Source of the DNA: Drosophila miranda
Taxonomy: Eukaryota; Arthropoda; Insecta; Diptera; Drosophilidae
DNA: 64,000 bases
Direction: 5' to 3'
NCBI RefSeq assembly: GCF_003369915.1
Contig: NC_046674.1
Coordinates: 22,137,657 to 22,201,656 of the forward strand
The position numbers were made by a program, and so were the translations under genes. Below, piece by piece: positions 44,310-57,185 of the stretch. The stretch's first letter is position 1, and the number at the start of each line of letters is the position of its first letter. The notes beneath the pieces are model-generated. The model saw only the letters and a list, made by a program, of their open reading frames with translations. It was not told the DNA's origin and made no database searches.

Positions 44310-47300
44310 GATGTGATTGCGCCTTGGCTTTTGGTTCAGTAACCTATCGATTTGATTTTGTTTACCTTCCCGACTTGATAAAATGAAATGTCGGAGAAAG
44401 CAAAGCAAAGCGATTCGCAAATATTATGACATGCATGACATTCGTATGAATGAATGAATAGGGAACGGAACCATATCCGTAGAGGAGATTGCCATACAGA
44501 ATAGGCACTCACCCACTCCACTGATTTATTGATTCGATTCAATATATTCTTAGAAAACAAACCTATTCCCTGATAACAAAAGAGCTTGCAAGACCAAGGG
44601 GCACGTACCTAGGGGTACGTGGCGGACGCGGGGGTACGCTCTCTTCCATCCCGACCTAATGCAACATGTCGAACGAGTCTAATGCAATTACCTTAAATGA
44701 CTGCAGAAATGCAATTTAGCGAAATATGTTCAAATCTTTGGGGTCTGAGAGTGGCATGGAATGGAATGGCCAACAGCTTAGGTGCCACAAGTATTTAACA
44801 ACAGAACGGACAGCAGTGGCAAGTGCCTCGTTTTCAGGTGACAAAAATGCAGCCGTGCGTAATATTCCCCCCTCCACCCCTCTTCCGTTTGCTACTTTGT
44901 TGTCTGTGGGTTTTCCAATCCGGCGATGCGTTAAGTGTGAAAATCCGCACGCACCCAACCCTCTGATGGGTGAGGGAGAGGAAAATGGTAAACGGGAGAA
45001 TGTTGCAGGGAAAGCCTCGCAACGCACATAGCATTGACCAACCTTGTCGCTTGTGGCACAAAGACCCACCTCTAGCTCCGCCCCATCTCCAGTACCACGT
45101 GGGTCTTTTCGTTTAATGGCATTTATGTAAGTAATAGGATTAGTGGGGACCATGGGTCGGACACCTTTTGCACCGAACCGACCTAAGTAGCTGCCAGACA
45201 TGGCAGACTCTGACACTCCGCACCACTCTACCACTCTGCCACTCCGGCACTCTGTGGCCCACTCCGACACCGGAAGCACTTGCAGATGTTCTGCCAAACA
45301 TTTCCTCGAGAACTAAATGAGTTTTGACATAGTTTTCCCTCGAGGAGTTGGCTAGAAGAGAACCCGAAACGAACCGAGAACCGAGAACCGAATCTCCCAT
45401 CCCCATCCCATTCCAGCCACCGGTCCGGCCACCGAGGCGTATGCGCGTTTTTGCGTCTGGCAACTTTTCGAGGGCCCTCCGGGGAGTGTGTCAAATTCAA
45501 ATTCAAATTGGCAGGCAGCACTCGTTAAATAGTTTGGGGACGAGAAGGTGTGGCGTTTCCCCGGAAGGGGGACTCCTATTATTTGCACGTGAAAGCGCTT
45601 CTCCCAAAACGAAAAATACTCGTACATATGTACACATTTTTATGCTTCATGTGCGAGTATTTGCCGCTTCTTCTGGTCGGTGGCACTTCCGTTTGTCGTC
45701 TTGCCAGAGCCGCTAATAAACTTTATCGCGTTTTGTTCGCTTTGTTTGCTTTGCATGAAAGTGAAAACCGAGAGAGATGCGTCGTTGAAGGCTCTCCTTC
45801 GTTTAATTTTCCCCCTTCGCTCACAGCAAGTTTTATGGGCAGAAAAGTTTTAGCGCAGACAGCAGACATCAGACATCAGACAGCAGCCAGCCGCCAGACG
45901 AAAAGAGATAGTTACCAGCAAAAGGGGGCAAACATCTGAGATGCAACAACAGAAGAACAACAGGAGGACAACAGGAGAACATCGGGAGACCCGAATGTGG
46001 GTGAAAGTCTTTGGTGTTCCACATTCGAGGAGCGAGGACTTGTACTTTAATTAACCGACGCGAACTTAACGACGGATCCTTCGCTGCAAGGTCTCCGAAA
46101 CCGTCGAAACTCGGAAACTCGGAACCCCGGATTCCTGTTCACCCTGAGAGGGGGGGGAACCCAGCTTGAACACCAGCTGAGCAATTGTAATGAGGCTGTC
46201 TCTTTCTCACTCCCCTTTTCCACTTGTCCCCTCCCCCCTGACAGGCCGTAAATCAAATGAGGCAAATTTGTGGCAACAAAGGAGAGAACGAGCCATGAAC
46301 ATGAGGCATGGGGCATGGGGCATGGGCCATCGGCCATGGGGCGCTTACAAAGTTTCCACTGCAGTTAAATGCAGTTGCAGGTTTACAATTTTATAGCTGC
46401 CTTGCCAACGCCCCCCGAGACGCCCCCGGGAACCCCTCCTCGTGAAGCAGTCTGTTGGGGGTTTGGTGGCAGGCTAGTGGCAAGCTCTGTGTGTATGTGT
46501 ATGTGTTTGTGTGTGTCTGGCTGCATTGTGCCCCCAGCACTGAGCATTTTTATGCTATTTCTATTTGGCTGCAGACAAAAAGTGCACTTGTACGAACATT
46601 CGCAGTTTTTAGAGCCAGAAAAACGCAGCAGAACAAAAGTGTGGCCTGAAAGGAAAGACAGAGTGCGATGGGGTGGGGTGCGGTGGTAGGGGTATGTGGC
46701 AAGTGGAGAACTGTACATTCATGTGTGTGCAAATGCTAAATAAATGTGGGCTTTTTGTTCCAACGAGTGCGAGTGCGAGTACGAGTATTGTGGATGAGGG
46801 ATATGCATGCATTAATGAAAAGGTTCCCCAATTGTTTCCTGCCCCTTGCCCCATGCCCCATGCTGCTGCTGTTTTTCTTTTAAATATTTATACCTTTTTT
46901 TCTCTCGCTACCATCTCGGAGTACCGTCGGCTAATCGGATTTCCCAGCAGCCTCTTCTCTTTGATCTAATTTTTGCTTCACGTTTCAGGCTGATATCAAA
47001 GAACGGGGCGGGGTGCTGCCGCTACAGCCGAAAAAAACAGTTGGAAATGTTTTAATGGCCTTATTTGTTCGTCTGCTGTTTACCTATTCAACCCTTCACC
47101 CCTCCAGCCAGCCACCCTTCCGTACGGCCACCCAGCCACACAAGCCCCCTTTCTCGATTCATCCTTTTGGCTCGGTAAAATGTTTATTGCATGGTAACGT
47201 TGTCGTCGTCATGTGGAAAACAACTCCCCCCCCCCCTCCCTCGCCTGCAGGTCTGCCACCATCCTGCACAATCCTTCCACCCACCATTCGGTGGCAAGAC

Positions 47301-47386
47301 GAGCGAGCGATCTCAGAACGGGGCGTATGAAAATGTTACGCATACGCCCCGTGCTGCCTCGCGATAGGCTGTTGACATGCATCGGC

Positions 47387-47430
47387 CAGCCCTCCTGCAG
47401 CCCTCCTGCAGCCCTCCTGCAACCCTTCTG
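47387..47430. repeat. 11 nt tandem repeat (CAGCCCTCCTG)
   Basis: Three perfect copies of CAGCCCTCCTG followed by one diverged copy (CAACCCTTCTG). No gene association is visible. Confidence 0.95.
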
Positions 47431-48977
47431 GACCCCTCCGTAGATTGTTGTTTATTTTAAATAAAATACAGGCATTTCTTCTGTTTTTATTTTTGGCATC
47501 TGCAGATGCAAGTGGGCGTGACTAAAGGAGGAGGCCCCTACATACGAGCCTTCACTTACTCTTCACGCTCCGCCGTTGACTGATCTCTGCAGCTGTGCGC
47601 TGCAATCAATGGGTGAACTTTTGGTAAAGCACATTCCATGCTCCCATTTCCCTCCTGTTCTCCTCCCTCTGTGTCCCTTTAATGTCTATCCTGGCTAATT
47701 ACGAGACCAGGCAAGCGTTAAAAAAAAACCTTTTCATCGGAGCCCCAACTTTTGTGGCCCTGCGGCATGTGGGTGAACTCGTTTCGCTGACTTTTGACAA
47801 CTTCAAAAGCATTTCAGCTAACATTTCTGCCCTTCCAACACACATGTGCGGGCCCTGCCGTGTCCCTGCCGCCCCACCTCCGTGGCTCTCCTCCCATGCC
47901 TGATGTTGAACCTAAGCTTCCGGCATGCCTGTGCCTGTGCCGCTGCCGCTGCCACTGCCACTGCCTCTGGCTCGAGTCTGTATTCATATTTCCATCCATC
48001 TATCTTGCCATCTACTATCTGTCATCTATCTAGGCAAGCATCCCTCTAACTAGCACGTATCTGGCCCATACGCAACGTTGTCAAGTGGCAGCCACAGCCA
48101 GCGATGCCACCAAGGCCAGCGAAAGCAGCCATCCACCAGAATTGTTGGGCGGCCAGCCATCCACTTGAGGCCAGAGGGCTCTCCATTCTCTATCACGTGG
48201 CATGCCACGCTCATGCCATCTGCTGTCTCTCAGGACTTTCACTTGCAGCATCAGCGAGGAATGTTTACAAATATGTTGTGAATATTTCTAAATAGAGCTT
48301 TGAATAAGTTGAGAGGATAATTAAGGGGAGACCAATGCAAGAGTTCTGCGTAGTGCTTGCTCTTAGGATACGGATTGAATCCATCATGGAGCCCTCTCCA
48401 CCCTCACCGGCCTCTTTAGACCTGTAGTCACCTCGCCGCAAAGAGGCCAAACCTTGGGCGACACAAAAGAACACCAGCTTACAATTAATTCCGATGTTCT
48501 ACACCCAAAACGAGACCCATTCTGCCCCTCTACTCCTCTTCTCATCATATGTCACGTTCGCTCTAGACTCCACAAAAACTACACATTCAATGACGGGGCG
48601 AAAAAATCAGCAAAGAATGAGAAATTTTTCCGCAGCAGCTGCAATAAAATGAGACAAAATGGAGGGGCAATGGGGGAAAGGGAATGCGACCGAAAAAATG
48701 CAATTTCCGTGCGGTTCGGTGGGTTTTTTAGTAGATTCTCGGTAGAGTGGGGCTGGGGCTGGGCGGCTGAGTGGGTGGTTGGGTGGTTGGGTTGGCTTCT
48801 GTGGCTGCCACTGTTGCCAAGTGCAAGCGTAGCGAAAAATTAAAAGACAGAAAAAAGTTTAACGAATGTAAATTAAAGTTGTCATTAATGACATGGCCCA
48901 CACGTACGCCCCGCATAGATGCAGATACATTTACAGATGTAGATACAGATGCAGAGAGAGAGAGAGAAAGAGAATAG

Positions 48978-49002
48978 GTGTGTGTGTGTGTGTGTGTGTG
49001 TG
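48978..49002. repeat. (GT)n microsatellite
   Basis: Uninterrupted GT run flanked on both sides by GA runs, giving a compound microsatellite. Confidence 0.95.
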
Positions 49003-50199
49003 AGAGGGAGAGAGAACATATAATTGCGCTCTTTTGGGCAACGCGTCGCTGGCTTCAAACCCATTAAAAATTGCAGCTACTTTCTGGCCAGGGGGTGGAG
49101 CGGGCAGACAGTCTCTGCCGCCGCACATCCTCGTGCCGCACAGCCTCTGCTGGCCTGGCTGACCAGGGTGCTCGGCAGCTGCCCCTTCGGTGGGAGACCA
49201 CCCCTTTTCCCTGGACAACTACGCCACTGCCCACGCCTCTTCCGCAGCCGCAGTCGCTGCCACTGCCACTGCCACTGCTGCCATTTGCCGTTAAAAATGT
49301 GTGGAGTCAACTGTACTTTTACGCTCACACACTCACGCATGCACACCCACACACACACACTCACACAGACAGGGGGCATTTTTATATACGAATTTTATTT
49401 CAATTCATTTAAAAAATATGTGTAATGCTTCCTTTTTTTCTGCCGCTGCCACTGCCACTGCCACCGACGCAGCCACTGCGGCTATAGATGCCACTGCTCT
49501 GACACTCTCCTCCATCTCCCCTGCTCTGCTGCCGGCGCTCATCCTTTCGACTTTTGTGTTTCGATTGTCGATGGACACAGCACACAACCCACCCACCACC
49601 CACCATACACCATCAGTTTTAATGGCCAGCAAAAGGGGTCGAAGAAGGATGTGGAGAATGGAGGCTAAAGGATATGTGGTTCGCGCGCTCTTTGGGTGTC
49701 CGTCGCGCATTTTTTCAATAATTAATTTTTTGCGCGTAAATGAAATTTGCATGTAGATGAGGATACAAGTATATACACGCAGACAAATGCACATGCACAT
49801 GTACGTGTGTGTATCTCTGGGAGGCTGTTATATAATGTATGGATATATGGATGGATGGATGGACGGATGGTCACGGTCTCTCTCGCTTGGGCAAGTAAAT
49901 GGTTTCTGTGTTCTGTGTTCTGGCTTCTGACAGTGCATACGTTTTTGTTGCATACTTTTTGGCGCGCACGCCTCCTGTCCTTATCTCTTTCCCCCATGCA
50001 TGGGGCATATCTGGCATATCTGCGCTCGGACTGTACTCTTTTTTCCTGCACTGTACTCTGCCACAGATCCCACAGATCAAACATTGTGTATACGAACACC
50101 TGGAACTTGGAGCAATCCCACCCAACCGTATCCCCCTATCTACTCCAAGTCTATGCCCATTAAGATAGGTATACTCAGACAATAAGCAAAAGTACTCAC

Positions 50200-52080
50200 C
50201 AATTCAGCAGCCAATAATGATGGCTTGTTTTCCTTAGCCAAAGTTGTGTACCAAATGGGATTTCGGGGAATGTTGATTTATGCCAGAAAAACTCTCCTTC
50301 TCCTTCTCTCTCTATTTCGTTTGCTCCTCTCCACTCCTGTCTATAGTTTTAAGATGCTCGAATACTCGTGTTATCATAAATGTTAATATAATTTGTTGTT
50401 TAGCTTAGAACGCTCCGCTTATCTGAATGGATTTTTGTTTGGTTTTTGTTTTTGTTTTGTATTTTTTTTTCACACTACTAATATTAGCTTTAATTTGTTT
50501 TTGTATACGTACGAAATGCTTTCGAAAACTGTTTTTACATGTTTTAGATCATAGTTTTGCTTTTGCTTTTGCTTTTGCTTTTGCCACGATATGAATAATT
50601 TGAGATAATTTTTATATGGATATATATTGTGATATTGTGATGTTCTTCGATCTGATCCTCTATCGTTCTCTCTCTTTCGATCTCTCGCTTCTGCGAAGAC
50701 TCCTTCTCTGCTCCGGGTCTCCGGGTCTCCTGTGTGCTGCTTAGCCAACGATGGCCGCACACAGATACGCACCGCACACACACATACACAAATGTACAGT
50801 TCTCGTTGCGCAACTTTGGCACAAAACTGTCCTTCTCCCCCGTTTCCTAGTATTCACTCGCGAAATGTTTAATGTTTAATGCTTAATGTTTCTTCTCCTT
50901 TCTCCTCCCTTGTTTTTGTCGATGGCTTCACCTCTCAAAGTTTTTTCATTCAAGACTTTTTCAGAACATTTTCTCGACCGCGTTGACGAACGTAAAAATT
51001 CAAAATACTAAGACGAAAATTCAAATCCTAAGACAAAGTTTTAAATTTTATAAACGACAAAATTGTGCTGCTGCTGCTTTTCAATGGATTTCCGTTAAGC
51101 TTTTCGTGGCTGTTTTTCCGTAGTTGTTTTTTTGTTTTTGTTTTAAAGACACAAAAAAAATTTAACAAATTTTGGCTATTTCCTTTTTTTTTTGTATTCC
51201 GTTTTTTTGTTTTTTTTTTTTTGGATTTTGTTTTTGAATTTCAGTTTTCACTTCTGCTGTTTTGCTGTTGCTTTTCTGTTTTCTGTTGCTGTTGGCTGTT
51301 TCGTTGATATATTTTCTATTTTCTTTTCTATTTTTCCTGTTAACGATTATCGCTTTTCTGGGCTGCGGTTTTTGGGAGGCGGGGGGGGGCTGGAGGCTGG
51401 CTGTGGGGCTATTTCTTTTGATTTTTGTTCTGTTACTCTTTCCGGTTTTCCGGTTTTCTGTTTCTGTTTCGATTTCGTTTTCTGTTGCTATTTCTATTTC
51501 CGTTTTCGTGTGCTGTGTGTTGGTTCCTTCGTTTGGTTTCTATTTCCGTTTTGTTTGATCTGCTGTCTGCTTTGTGGTCTGGTTTATTGGCTGTTTGCTT
51601 TTGGTTGTGGGTTCTGTTCTTCTGTTTCTTCTGTTTGTTTGCTGGTTTCTTGGTTTGTTGCGCTCTGATTTGTTATTATCCTTCGATATCTGTGGTAGTC
51701 CTTTTATTGGGGTTCTCGTATTATGGTTACAGTTTTCTCTTTTATTATTCCTTTATCTACTCTATTATTTGTTATTATTTTCTTGTTGCTGTTGTTGTAG
51801 TTGTTGTTTGTTGTAGTTGTAGTTGCTGTTGTTGTAGTTGTAGTTGTTGCTGTTGCTGTTGCTGTGTTTGTTGTAGTTGTTGTTTGTTGTATTCCAAATT
51901 TTGTTGTGAATTTTGTTTGTTAAATTTTGAGAAACTAACTGAAAATCACTTTTTGTTTTTCCATACAACTGAAGATGAACTTTAATTTGTTGTACTATTT
52001 CCTCTTGATGTTGTTGTTGTTGCTGTTGATGTTGTTGTTGTTAGATCTTTGTTGTTGTTTTTTTTTTGTTTTGTCGTAGA
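50200..52080 (-). other. Candidate 5' UTR exon of the zinc-finger gene
   Basis: On the minus strand this block is A-rich with CAACAACAG and CAAAAGCAAAAG runs, typical of long fly leaders, and it ends at a strong donor (GAATTG|GTGAGT, junction 50200/50199). Two initiator-like TCAGTT sites lie near its left part in transcript order (minus strand, about 51972 and 51946), without matching DPEs. No long frame is present. The 5' boundary is not resolved, and the link to the coding exons 14 kb away is inferred. Confidence 0.4.
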
Positions 52081-52278
52081 ATTGATTGATGGAAATTATA
52101 TACAAATTATTCAGTTATTTAGTGATAAGAAGGCTTCAAAATAATAAGTTTAAATGATTGCACATAAGTTGTTATCGTTATCGTTATCGCTGCTATTATT
52201 ATTACATTTGTATTATGTTGACGGATCTTCTATCGTCTTCGTTTTCGTTTTGGTATTATATTAATAGTATTATATGTG

Positions 52279-52304
52279 TTATTATTATTATTATTATTAT
52301 TATT
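52279..52304. repeat. (ATT)n microsatellite
   Basis: About eight uninterrupted ATT units. Confidence 0.95.
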
Positions 52305-52798
52305 CAATTAAATAAAACAATATTTCAATAAGTATCAACAACGTTTTAACGTAATCTTTAAAAATGTTCCAAACAGTCAAAAAGCACCTAAAGATGGAAG
52401 AAACAAAGAAGATATCATCATTAGTATCTGGGTTCCACAAAGCTGGTTGCAACATTTGTAGCAGGGGCAAGGTCGTCGTCGCCAGTTGGCTCTTGATATC
52501 AGTTTAGCAAAAGGGTACAACGAGGACTAGAAAATATACAAATATTTAATGTTTGGACAGATATTATGTATATTATAAGATCCGATTATCCTTGCCACCA
52601 AAAGCTACCGACGCATAAGAATTGGGGTAAAAGTTAAGACAGTTATAGGATGGGAGGATGTCGATGGGCTTTTGAGAAATGAGTTCAGCGTGTTTCTCGG
52701 TTCTGGGTTTTCGATTCTGGGTTCATGCCTCATCGTTATCATGGCAGCCTTGTCTGGCTTCCTGTTGCCAAAATAAATTCAACACATGGCACAAACGC

Positions 52799-52820
52799 AC
52801 ACACACACACACACACACAC
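52799..52820. repeat. (CA)n microsatellite
   Basis: Eleven uninterrupted AC units. Confidence 0.95.
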
Positions 52821-53539
52821 TACCAAACACGCACGCACGGCAAACGCACAGATACTGCAGACAAACAACCGCAGACAGACACCCCCCACCCGCAACACCT
52901 CGACATCGAACACACACCCCTTTCGCTCTTCTATTCCTAACCCCAGACACGCGTGCTTTTCCTCTATGGAGACACGCATATTGTCTAAACAGCAGCGAAA
53001 GCCCCCGCTTCACAACAGAGAGAGGAAAAGCGCCACGCAAAGAGAGCCATGGAACGAGAGACTGTGTGTGTGTGTGTGTATAGGAAGGACGAGAGGACAA
53101 TGGACATGCATGGGAGGGGAGGAAACTAAGCGAACAACAAAATTTTCAAGTTCAAAACGCCGCCAGAAGATACAACGAGGCTTTCGATAGCAAGGGGGCG
53201 TCACTGGGGGTGGGGGGTGGGGGGTGGCATTGAAGGGGTGTGGCGCAACAAAACCAGAACTAAGCACGAAAACAACAACGTGTGAGGGGTGAACAGTGTA
53301 AAATCAAACCCCCTGCGATACGATCAAATGCAGAAAACAACGGTGAAAAAAGCTGCGGCGGCGGCAAAGTCAACGAAATAAAAGTTAACCGTCGGCGACT
53401 GCACTATGCGCGGGGTGCAGGGTGAACACAGATTCCCGGATAGCGATACACAGACACAGTTAGACAGATCTTAATACAGACAGAAGCAGAGGCAGACACA
53501 GACACAGACACATGGGGCACAATGGCACAAAGGGGCAAC

Positions 53540-53570
53540 AGACAGACAGACAGACAGACAGATAGATAGA
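53540..53570. repeat. CAGA/GATA tetramer repeat
   Basis: Six CAGA-type units pass directly into GATA units, forming a compound tetranucleotide repeat. Confidence 0.95.
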
Positions 53571-56008
53571 CGGACACACAGAGACACATCCACCCGGCAC
53601 AAAAGCACAAAGTTCCGATTAGTTGAGCAAAAATTGTTGAACCGCATCGGGGAGAGTCAATAGATAGTACTCGCAGATACCTCGCTCTGTACCCCATGGG
53701 TACACGGCAATGGTAACGGGTCTACAGCGACGGCCACACATTCACCAGATGTGTGGGGTGTAGTGAGTCCTGCACTTCCTGTTCATCTCACGGTCTTGGA
53801 AGTCTGTTCTTTGCACTCGGGATTCGCACAACATTTCCACAGTATTCACATGGAGCAACCGATCGTTGATCCCAAAAAAAAAAGTGTTGTTCATAGATGG
53901 ATCCATCTGTTTCGACTCCAACTAATCTGCACATCTGTTTCACATGCAAATACCCTTTAAACCCCCCAATTCACAAGGCCATTTGGCGCACAACTGTCCA
54001 GAAAAAAAACGCACACATAAAAAATATTTTTCTGACTTGACAGAAACTGAATGATGCTGAAATTTTTTGGCGAATTTATTCCCCAAGACATCGCACAGAT
54101 ACAATTACAGTTACAGATACATTTGCACAGACACACACTCGTCTCGAGAAAAAAAATACACTCTGGATCGAAAAATAGCAAGAATATCGTGACGCAGATG
54201 TAGGAAGTATCGGAATCTGCTGGAAAGATGCAAGACGGAGACGTGGAACCAGAACCAGACTCCAAAAACACGGGAACAGAATTTCTTTAGAGCGCGCAAA
54301 AAACTCAAAACTCAGATGCCGCACAAAAATGTTGCGGGAACCCGTCAGGAGCCAGCGAGCTCCACGAAACGCACCGAAAACGGCCAAAAAGATGAATATG
54401 TGCAAAAATCTTTTGCATACGCTCAAGAACCCCATGGAAGGCGGCAGAGCTCGCAGTCGCGTCGCTGTCGCGGCCGGCTTTGGCAGCGGAGAATGGAGCG
54501 GCACTCTTCGCTGCGAGAGAACAGAAAAGAAATTGAAAAAAGTCGTCGTCGTCGTCGTTGTCGTCGTCGTCGTGGTCGTGATGAGTGGTAGGTGGGCGGA
54601 GGGAGTGTGGGAGGGAGGGTGCACAAAGCTTTTACAGACGCTCGCGCTCAGACAACAAAAACGAAGCGAAAATGAAACGAAGCGAGCACAAAAAGGCGAC
54701 GGCGACCACGACGAATGCGCTCCGCTCGCTCCCCTCTCCAACCATTCCCCCCACTGCAGCTCCAACACAAGCACAGCGAGAGAAAGAGAGAGGCCGCCAC
54801 TCAAGAATTTGTTTGTGTGCGAGAGCGACAGAGTTGGTGGCAAAGAGACAGAGACACAGAGAGAGAGAGAGAGAGCAAGCAACGACAAGTAAAGCAAACA
54901 AAAAGCGTCGGCAAAAAGTTTGCAAAAAAAAGTAGCTTGACAGTGGAGTCGATGGCGGCGGCGGAGGAGGCGTGCAAGCATGTGGTGTATCTACTGTGTC
55001 GGTGTATCTGTGCACAGGCTACATGTGTGTGCCTGAGTGTGTATCTGTGCGTGCTTGTCGCGCGACTCACATGGGGCCCGCAGTCGGCTGCGACGCGTGC
55101 GTCGACAGAGCCATCAGCGTCGCGTGCCTTTGCAGTTGAAGTTTTGTTGCCTGCTTTGGGTGGCTCCATCAGGCAGTGAAGGGTTAAACATTGGCATGCA
55201 ACGCTCTCTGTATCTCTGTGGGAATGAGTGTCTTTCTGTGTGTGTGACGGAGAGAGGAGGAGGAGCTGCGACAGGTCTGGCCTGCACCCAGCCCCTCCTG
55301 CCATCCTTCCCAGTGTCTGGCCCTGTGGTTCCTTTTGGCGGACGGCGCGTGAAAGTGTTACGATTCGAAACCGCCAGAGCTTAGAACTAGGTAAATCAGT
55401 CCCTGCCCCAAGGGGAGGCACGAGAGCTTAGATTCGAGCTTTTTCACGCGCCAAAACGCTGAAAATTTAGCTAGATTCCATGGAATTCCCCCATAATCGT
55501 ATCTAAAGGGTATCTAGGGGTACTTCTGTTCCTCAATGGAACGTTTCGTATAACCCATTTCTATGTATAGACTTATCTCTATCAGCTTCAGAGCCTTAAT
55601 CAGTTCCCCCCGTTTCTGTTGCTGTTGTTGCTGTTGCTGTTGCTGTTGTGGTTGTAGGGTCCCAGGGGGGAGACAGCGGCATACCCATTCTATATGCTGC
55701 GTTTTCCTATCCGTCCTCCTATCAGTAGAATAACAAAAGTGCTCACTTATAAATATTTATGAAAAACAAAATGATAAAGCGAATCGAATCGAAGCAAAAC
55801 AGCAAACGTCGCTGAACGCTGACTGAACAGCTGACTCAAACAAAAGGGAAAGACTATAGAAGACTATGCATACATACATATGTACATATGTATGAAAGAT
55901 CTTAAGGTCTTTAAGAAATAGATGAGCCAATGTAGAAGTACAAAAGATCTTGAGACTTTTAAGGAATTGCTCTCGTGTACTCGGGATCTTTCTTTAACAT
56001 TAAAAATA

Positions 56009-56386
56009 TCAAATCTCATCATTGCCAGTGGAATCGTCTGTTTCCAGATCCTCGCCCTCGCCATGGGAGACTTTCTTCTTGCGGAAGAGTATCCAGTCCA
56101 CCAATGACATGATGCGACTTTGACGATTCACTATGCTTTGGATCTTCAGTATGGCCCCCTCGCCGGCCTGCATCTGCCGGAGATCCGGGATACTGGTCGC
56201 TTCGATCAGATCTGGAATCCTCCTGCCCTTGCAAATGATGAAACTGGGCTTTCCGCAGAGATTGAAGGCATCTTGTTTCGGATCTTTCGGGGACTCCTTC
56301 TCACGGACGCCTGACTGCCCCTTTGGCACTGAGATCTTTGTCAGAGATTTCGAGAGAGAATTCTCCATCATGTTCGACTGATTCAT
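56009..56386 (-). CDS. Small uncharacterised protein (125 aa)
   Basis: Single-exon minus-strand frame of 125 residues. The start is the ATG at 56386 (CAAAATGAATC, an excellent fly start context), giving MNQSNMMENSLSKSLTKISV. The frame is open four codons further upstream, but without an ATG. The middle is moderately hydrophobic and helix-prone (AILKIQSIVNRQSRIMSLVDWILF, about 78-101), followed by a KKK cluster and a strongly acidic C-terminus ending TGNDEI. No signal peptide or known domain is recognised. It is divergent from the gene at 56620 with 233 nt between the start codons. Balanced base composition and the clean start context argue for a real gene; function unknown. Confidence 0.65.
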   Translation of the reverse strand: MNQSNMMENSLSKSLTKISVPKGQSGVREKESPKDPKQDAFNLCGKPSFIICKGRRIPDLIEATSIPDLRQMQAGEGAILKIQSIVNRQSRIMSLVDWILFRKKKVSHGEGEDLETDDSTGNDEI

Positions 56387-56619
56387 TTTGCAGAGCAATA
56401 ATTTTTTTATATTCCTAGAACTGTTTTCTGAACTAATTTTACAATTGAAATTTCATTTGAATGACACTTGGTTTGACAGCTAGGCCTGTCTATCTGTCGG
56501 GTCTGTTTACAAGACACAAAGTACGAGTGTTGAATCATTTTCTGAATTGCCAAATTATCCTTGGAAATTTCTGTCGGCTTAACGAAACATAAATTTTCCG
56601 ATTTAATAAAAATTTCGCC
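56387..56619. promoter_or_regulatory. Bidirectional promoter region
   Basis: Only 233 nt separate the start codons of two divergent small genes, so both promoters and 5' UTRs must fit here. I see no clear TATA box or DRE in either direction. Confidence 0.5.
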
Positions 56620-57069
56620 ATGTCTGATCGCCTGAACCTCGGAAAGGAGCGGAAGATACACGAAATTCGGGCCAAGCTGATGGGCGTTTTGGACCGCCAG
56701 AATGAGATCAGCGCCAGCCTGGAGGTGGCCATGAAGCACATAAAGCTGTGCCAGACTAAGTTGGTGGACTACTGTTCGAAGAGAAGCCAGACGACCATTG
56801 GGAAGGATGGTGGCACCGACAAGACCCTGAAGGCTCTCATCCGCCAGATCCGGATACTGGACCTTCTGGGGGAAGATAGCTTTTCAAAGAGCTTGGAAGA
56901 GCAGAATGACAGCGACGAGGAGTTCTTTTACAAGGATTTCTCGCTAGGGAGCCTATACGACCCTGACAACTTCGATCTGGAGCAGTTGAAAGAGGATCTG
57001 AAGAGTACTGGTGCTGTGCCATACGATGACGATCCCGAAGACACTGTACGGTGCAATGTTACCATCTAA
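56620..57069 (+). CDS. Small uncharacterised coiled-coil protein (149 aa)
   Basis: Single-exon plus-strand frame of 149 residues starting MSDRLNLGKERKIHEIRAKL at a good context (TTCGCCATG). The N-terminal half (about 8-55) has heptad-like hydrophobic spacing and is probably a coiled coil. The C-terminal half is acidic with repeated Asp/Glu (NDSDEEFFYKDFSLGSLYDP, about 96-115) and ends DTVRCNVTI. No signal peptide, membrane segment or named domain is recognised. It faces away from the gene at 56009. A 27 nt direct repeat begins at its last codon. A canonical AATAAA occurs only near 57486. Function unknown. Confidence 0.7.
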   Translation: MSDRLNLGKERKIHEIRAKLMGVLDRQNEISASLEVAMKHIKLCQTKLVDYCSKRSQTTIGKDGGTDKTLKALIRQIRILDLLGEDSFSKSLEEQNDSDEEFFYKDFSLGSLYDPDNFDLEQLKEDLKSTGAVPYDDDPEDTVRCNVTI

Positions 57070-57121
57070 ACAACGTGAAACGTGACAACGGCACAATCTA
57101 AGCAACGTGAAACGTGGCAAC
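57060..57121 (+). repeat. Direct repeat spanning the stop of the 149 aa gene
   Basis: The segment ATCTAAACAACGTGAAACGT, continuing into GACAACG, contains the stop codon. It is repeated as ATCTAAGCAACGTGAAACGT, continuing into GGCAACG, about 34 nt later, with only a few differences. Confidence 0.9.
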
Positions 57122-57178
57122 GTTGCTCCAAAAACAATAGAAACTCTCGTTTGGCGCCAACACGAAAACACAACAATG

Positions 57179-57185
57179 TATAAAA
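57179..57185 (+). promoter_or_regulatory. Candidate TATA box
   Basis: TATAAAA (in GTATAAAAAGCGCC) followed at normal distance by ACTTCACAAAG and then A/G-rich leader-like DNA. It may start a plus-strand transcript toward 57.5 kb or beyond, but no coding exon is recognised downstream. Confidence 0.35.

Larger units (their letters stand above)
36537..50199 (-). other. Proposed large first intron of the zinc-finger gene
   Basis: About 13.7 kb between the donor at 50199 and the acceptor at 36537. No convincing coding exon on either strand. It is rich in simple repeats: GA runs near 39580-39620 and 42690, (GT)n at 44276-44306, (CA/GT)n elsewhere, an 11 nt tandem repeat at 47387-47430, and GT at 48978-49002. 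Dense GAGA-type runs (39540-39620, 42650-42710) are plausible GAF-binding or alternative promoter regions. The intron borders are inferred. Confidence 0.35.
52081..56008. other. Non-coding stretch with simple repeats
   Basis: Holds an (ATT)n run at 52279-52304, (CA)n at 52799-52820, a CAGA/GATA tetramer run at 53540-53570, and a CGTCGT/GAGAGA-rich block at 54540-54900 that resembles a fly promoter or Polycomb-response region. Long open frames here (for example on the minus strand from 54981) are low-complexity and overlap open frames on the other strand. The right end must include the 3' UTR of the small minus-strand gene at 56009. Confidence 0.5.

Noticed and set aside
44716..45297. 193-codon minus-strand open frame
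   Set aside because: No recognisable domain, poor start context, several competing frames on both strands, and location inside a proposed intron.
54076..54981. 301-codon minus-strand open frame
   Set aside because: It is made of Leu/Ser/Arg-rich low-complexity sequence over GAGA and CGT repeats, opposite several open frames on the other strand, without splice signals or a recognisable domain.
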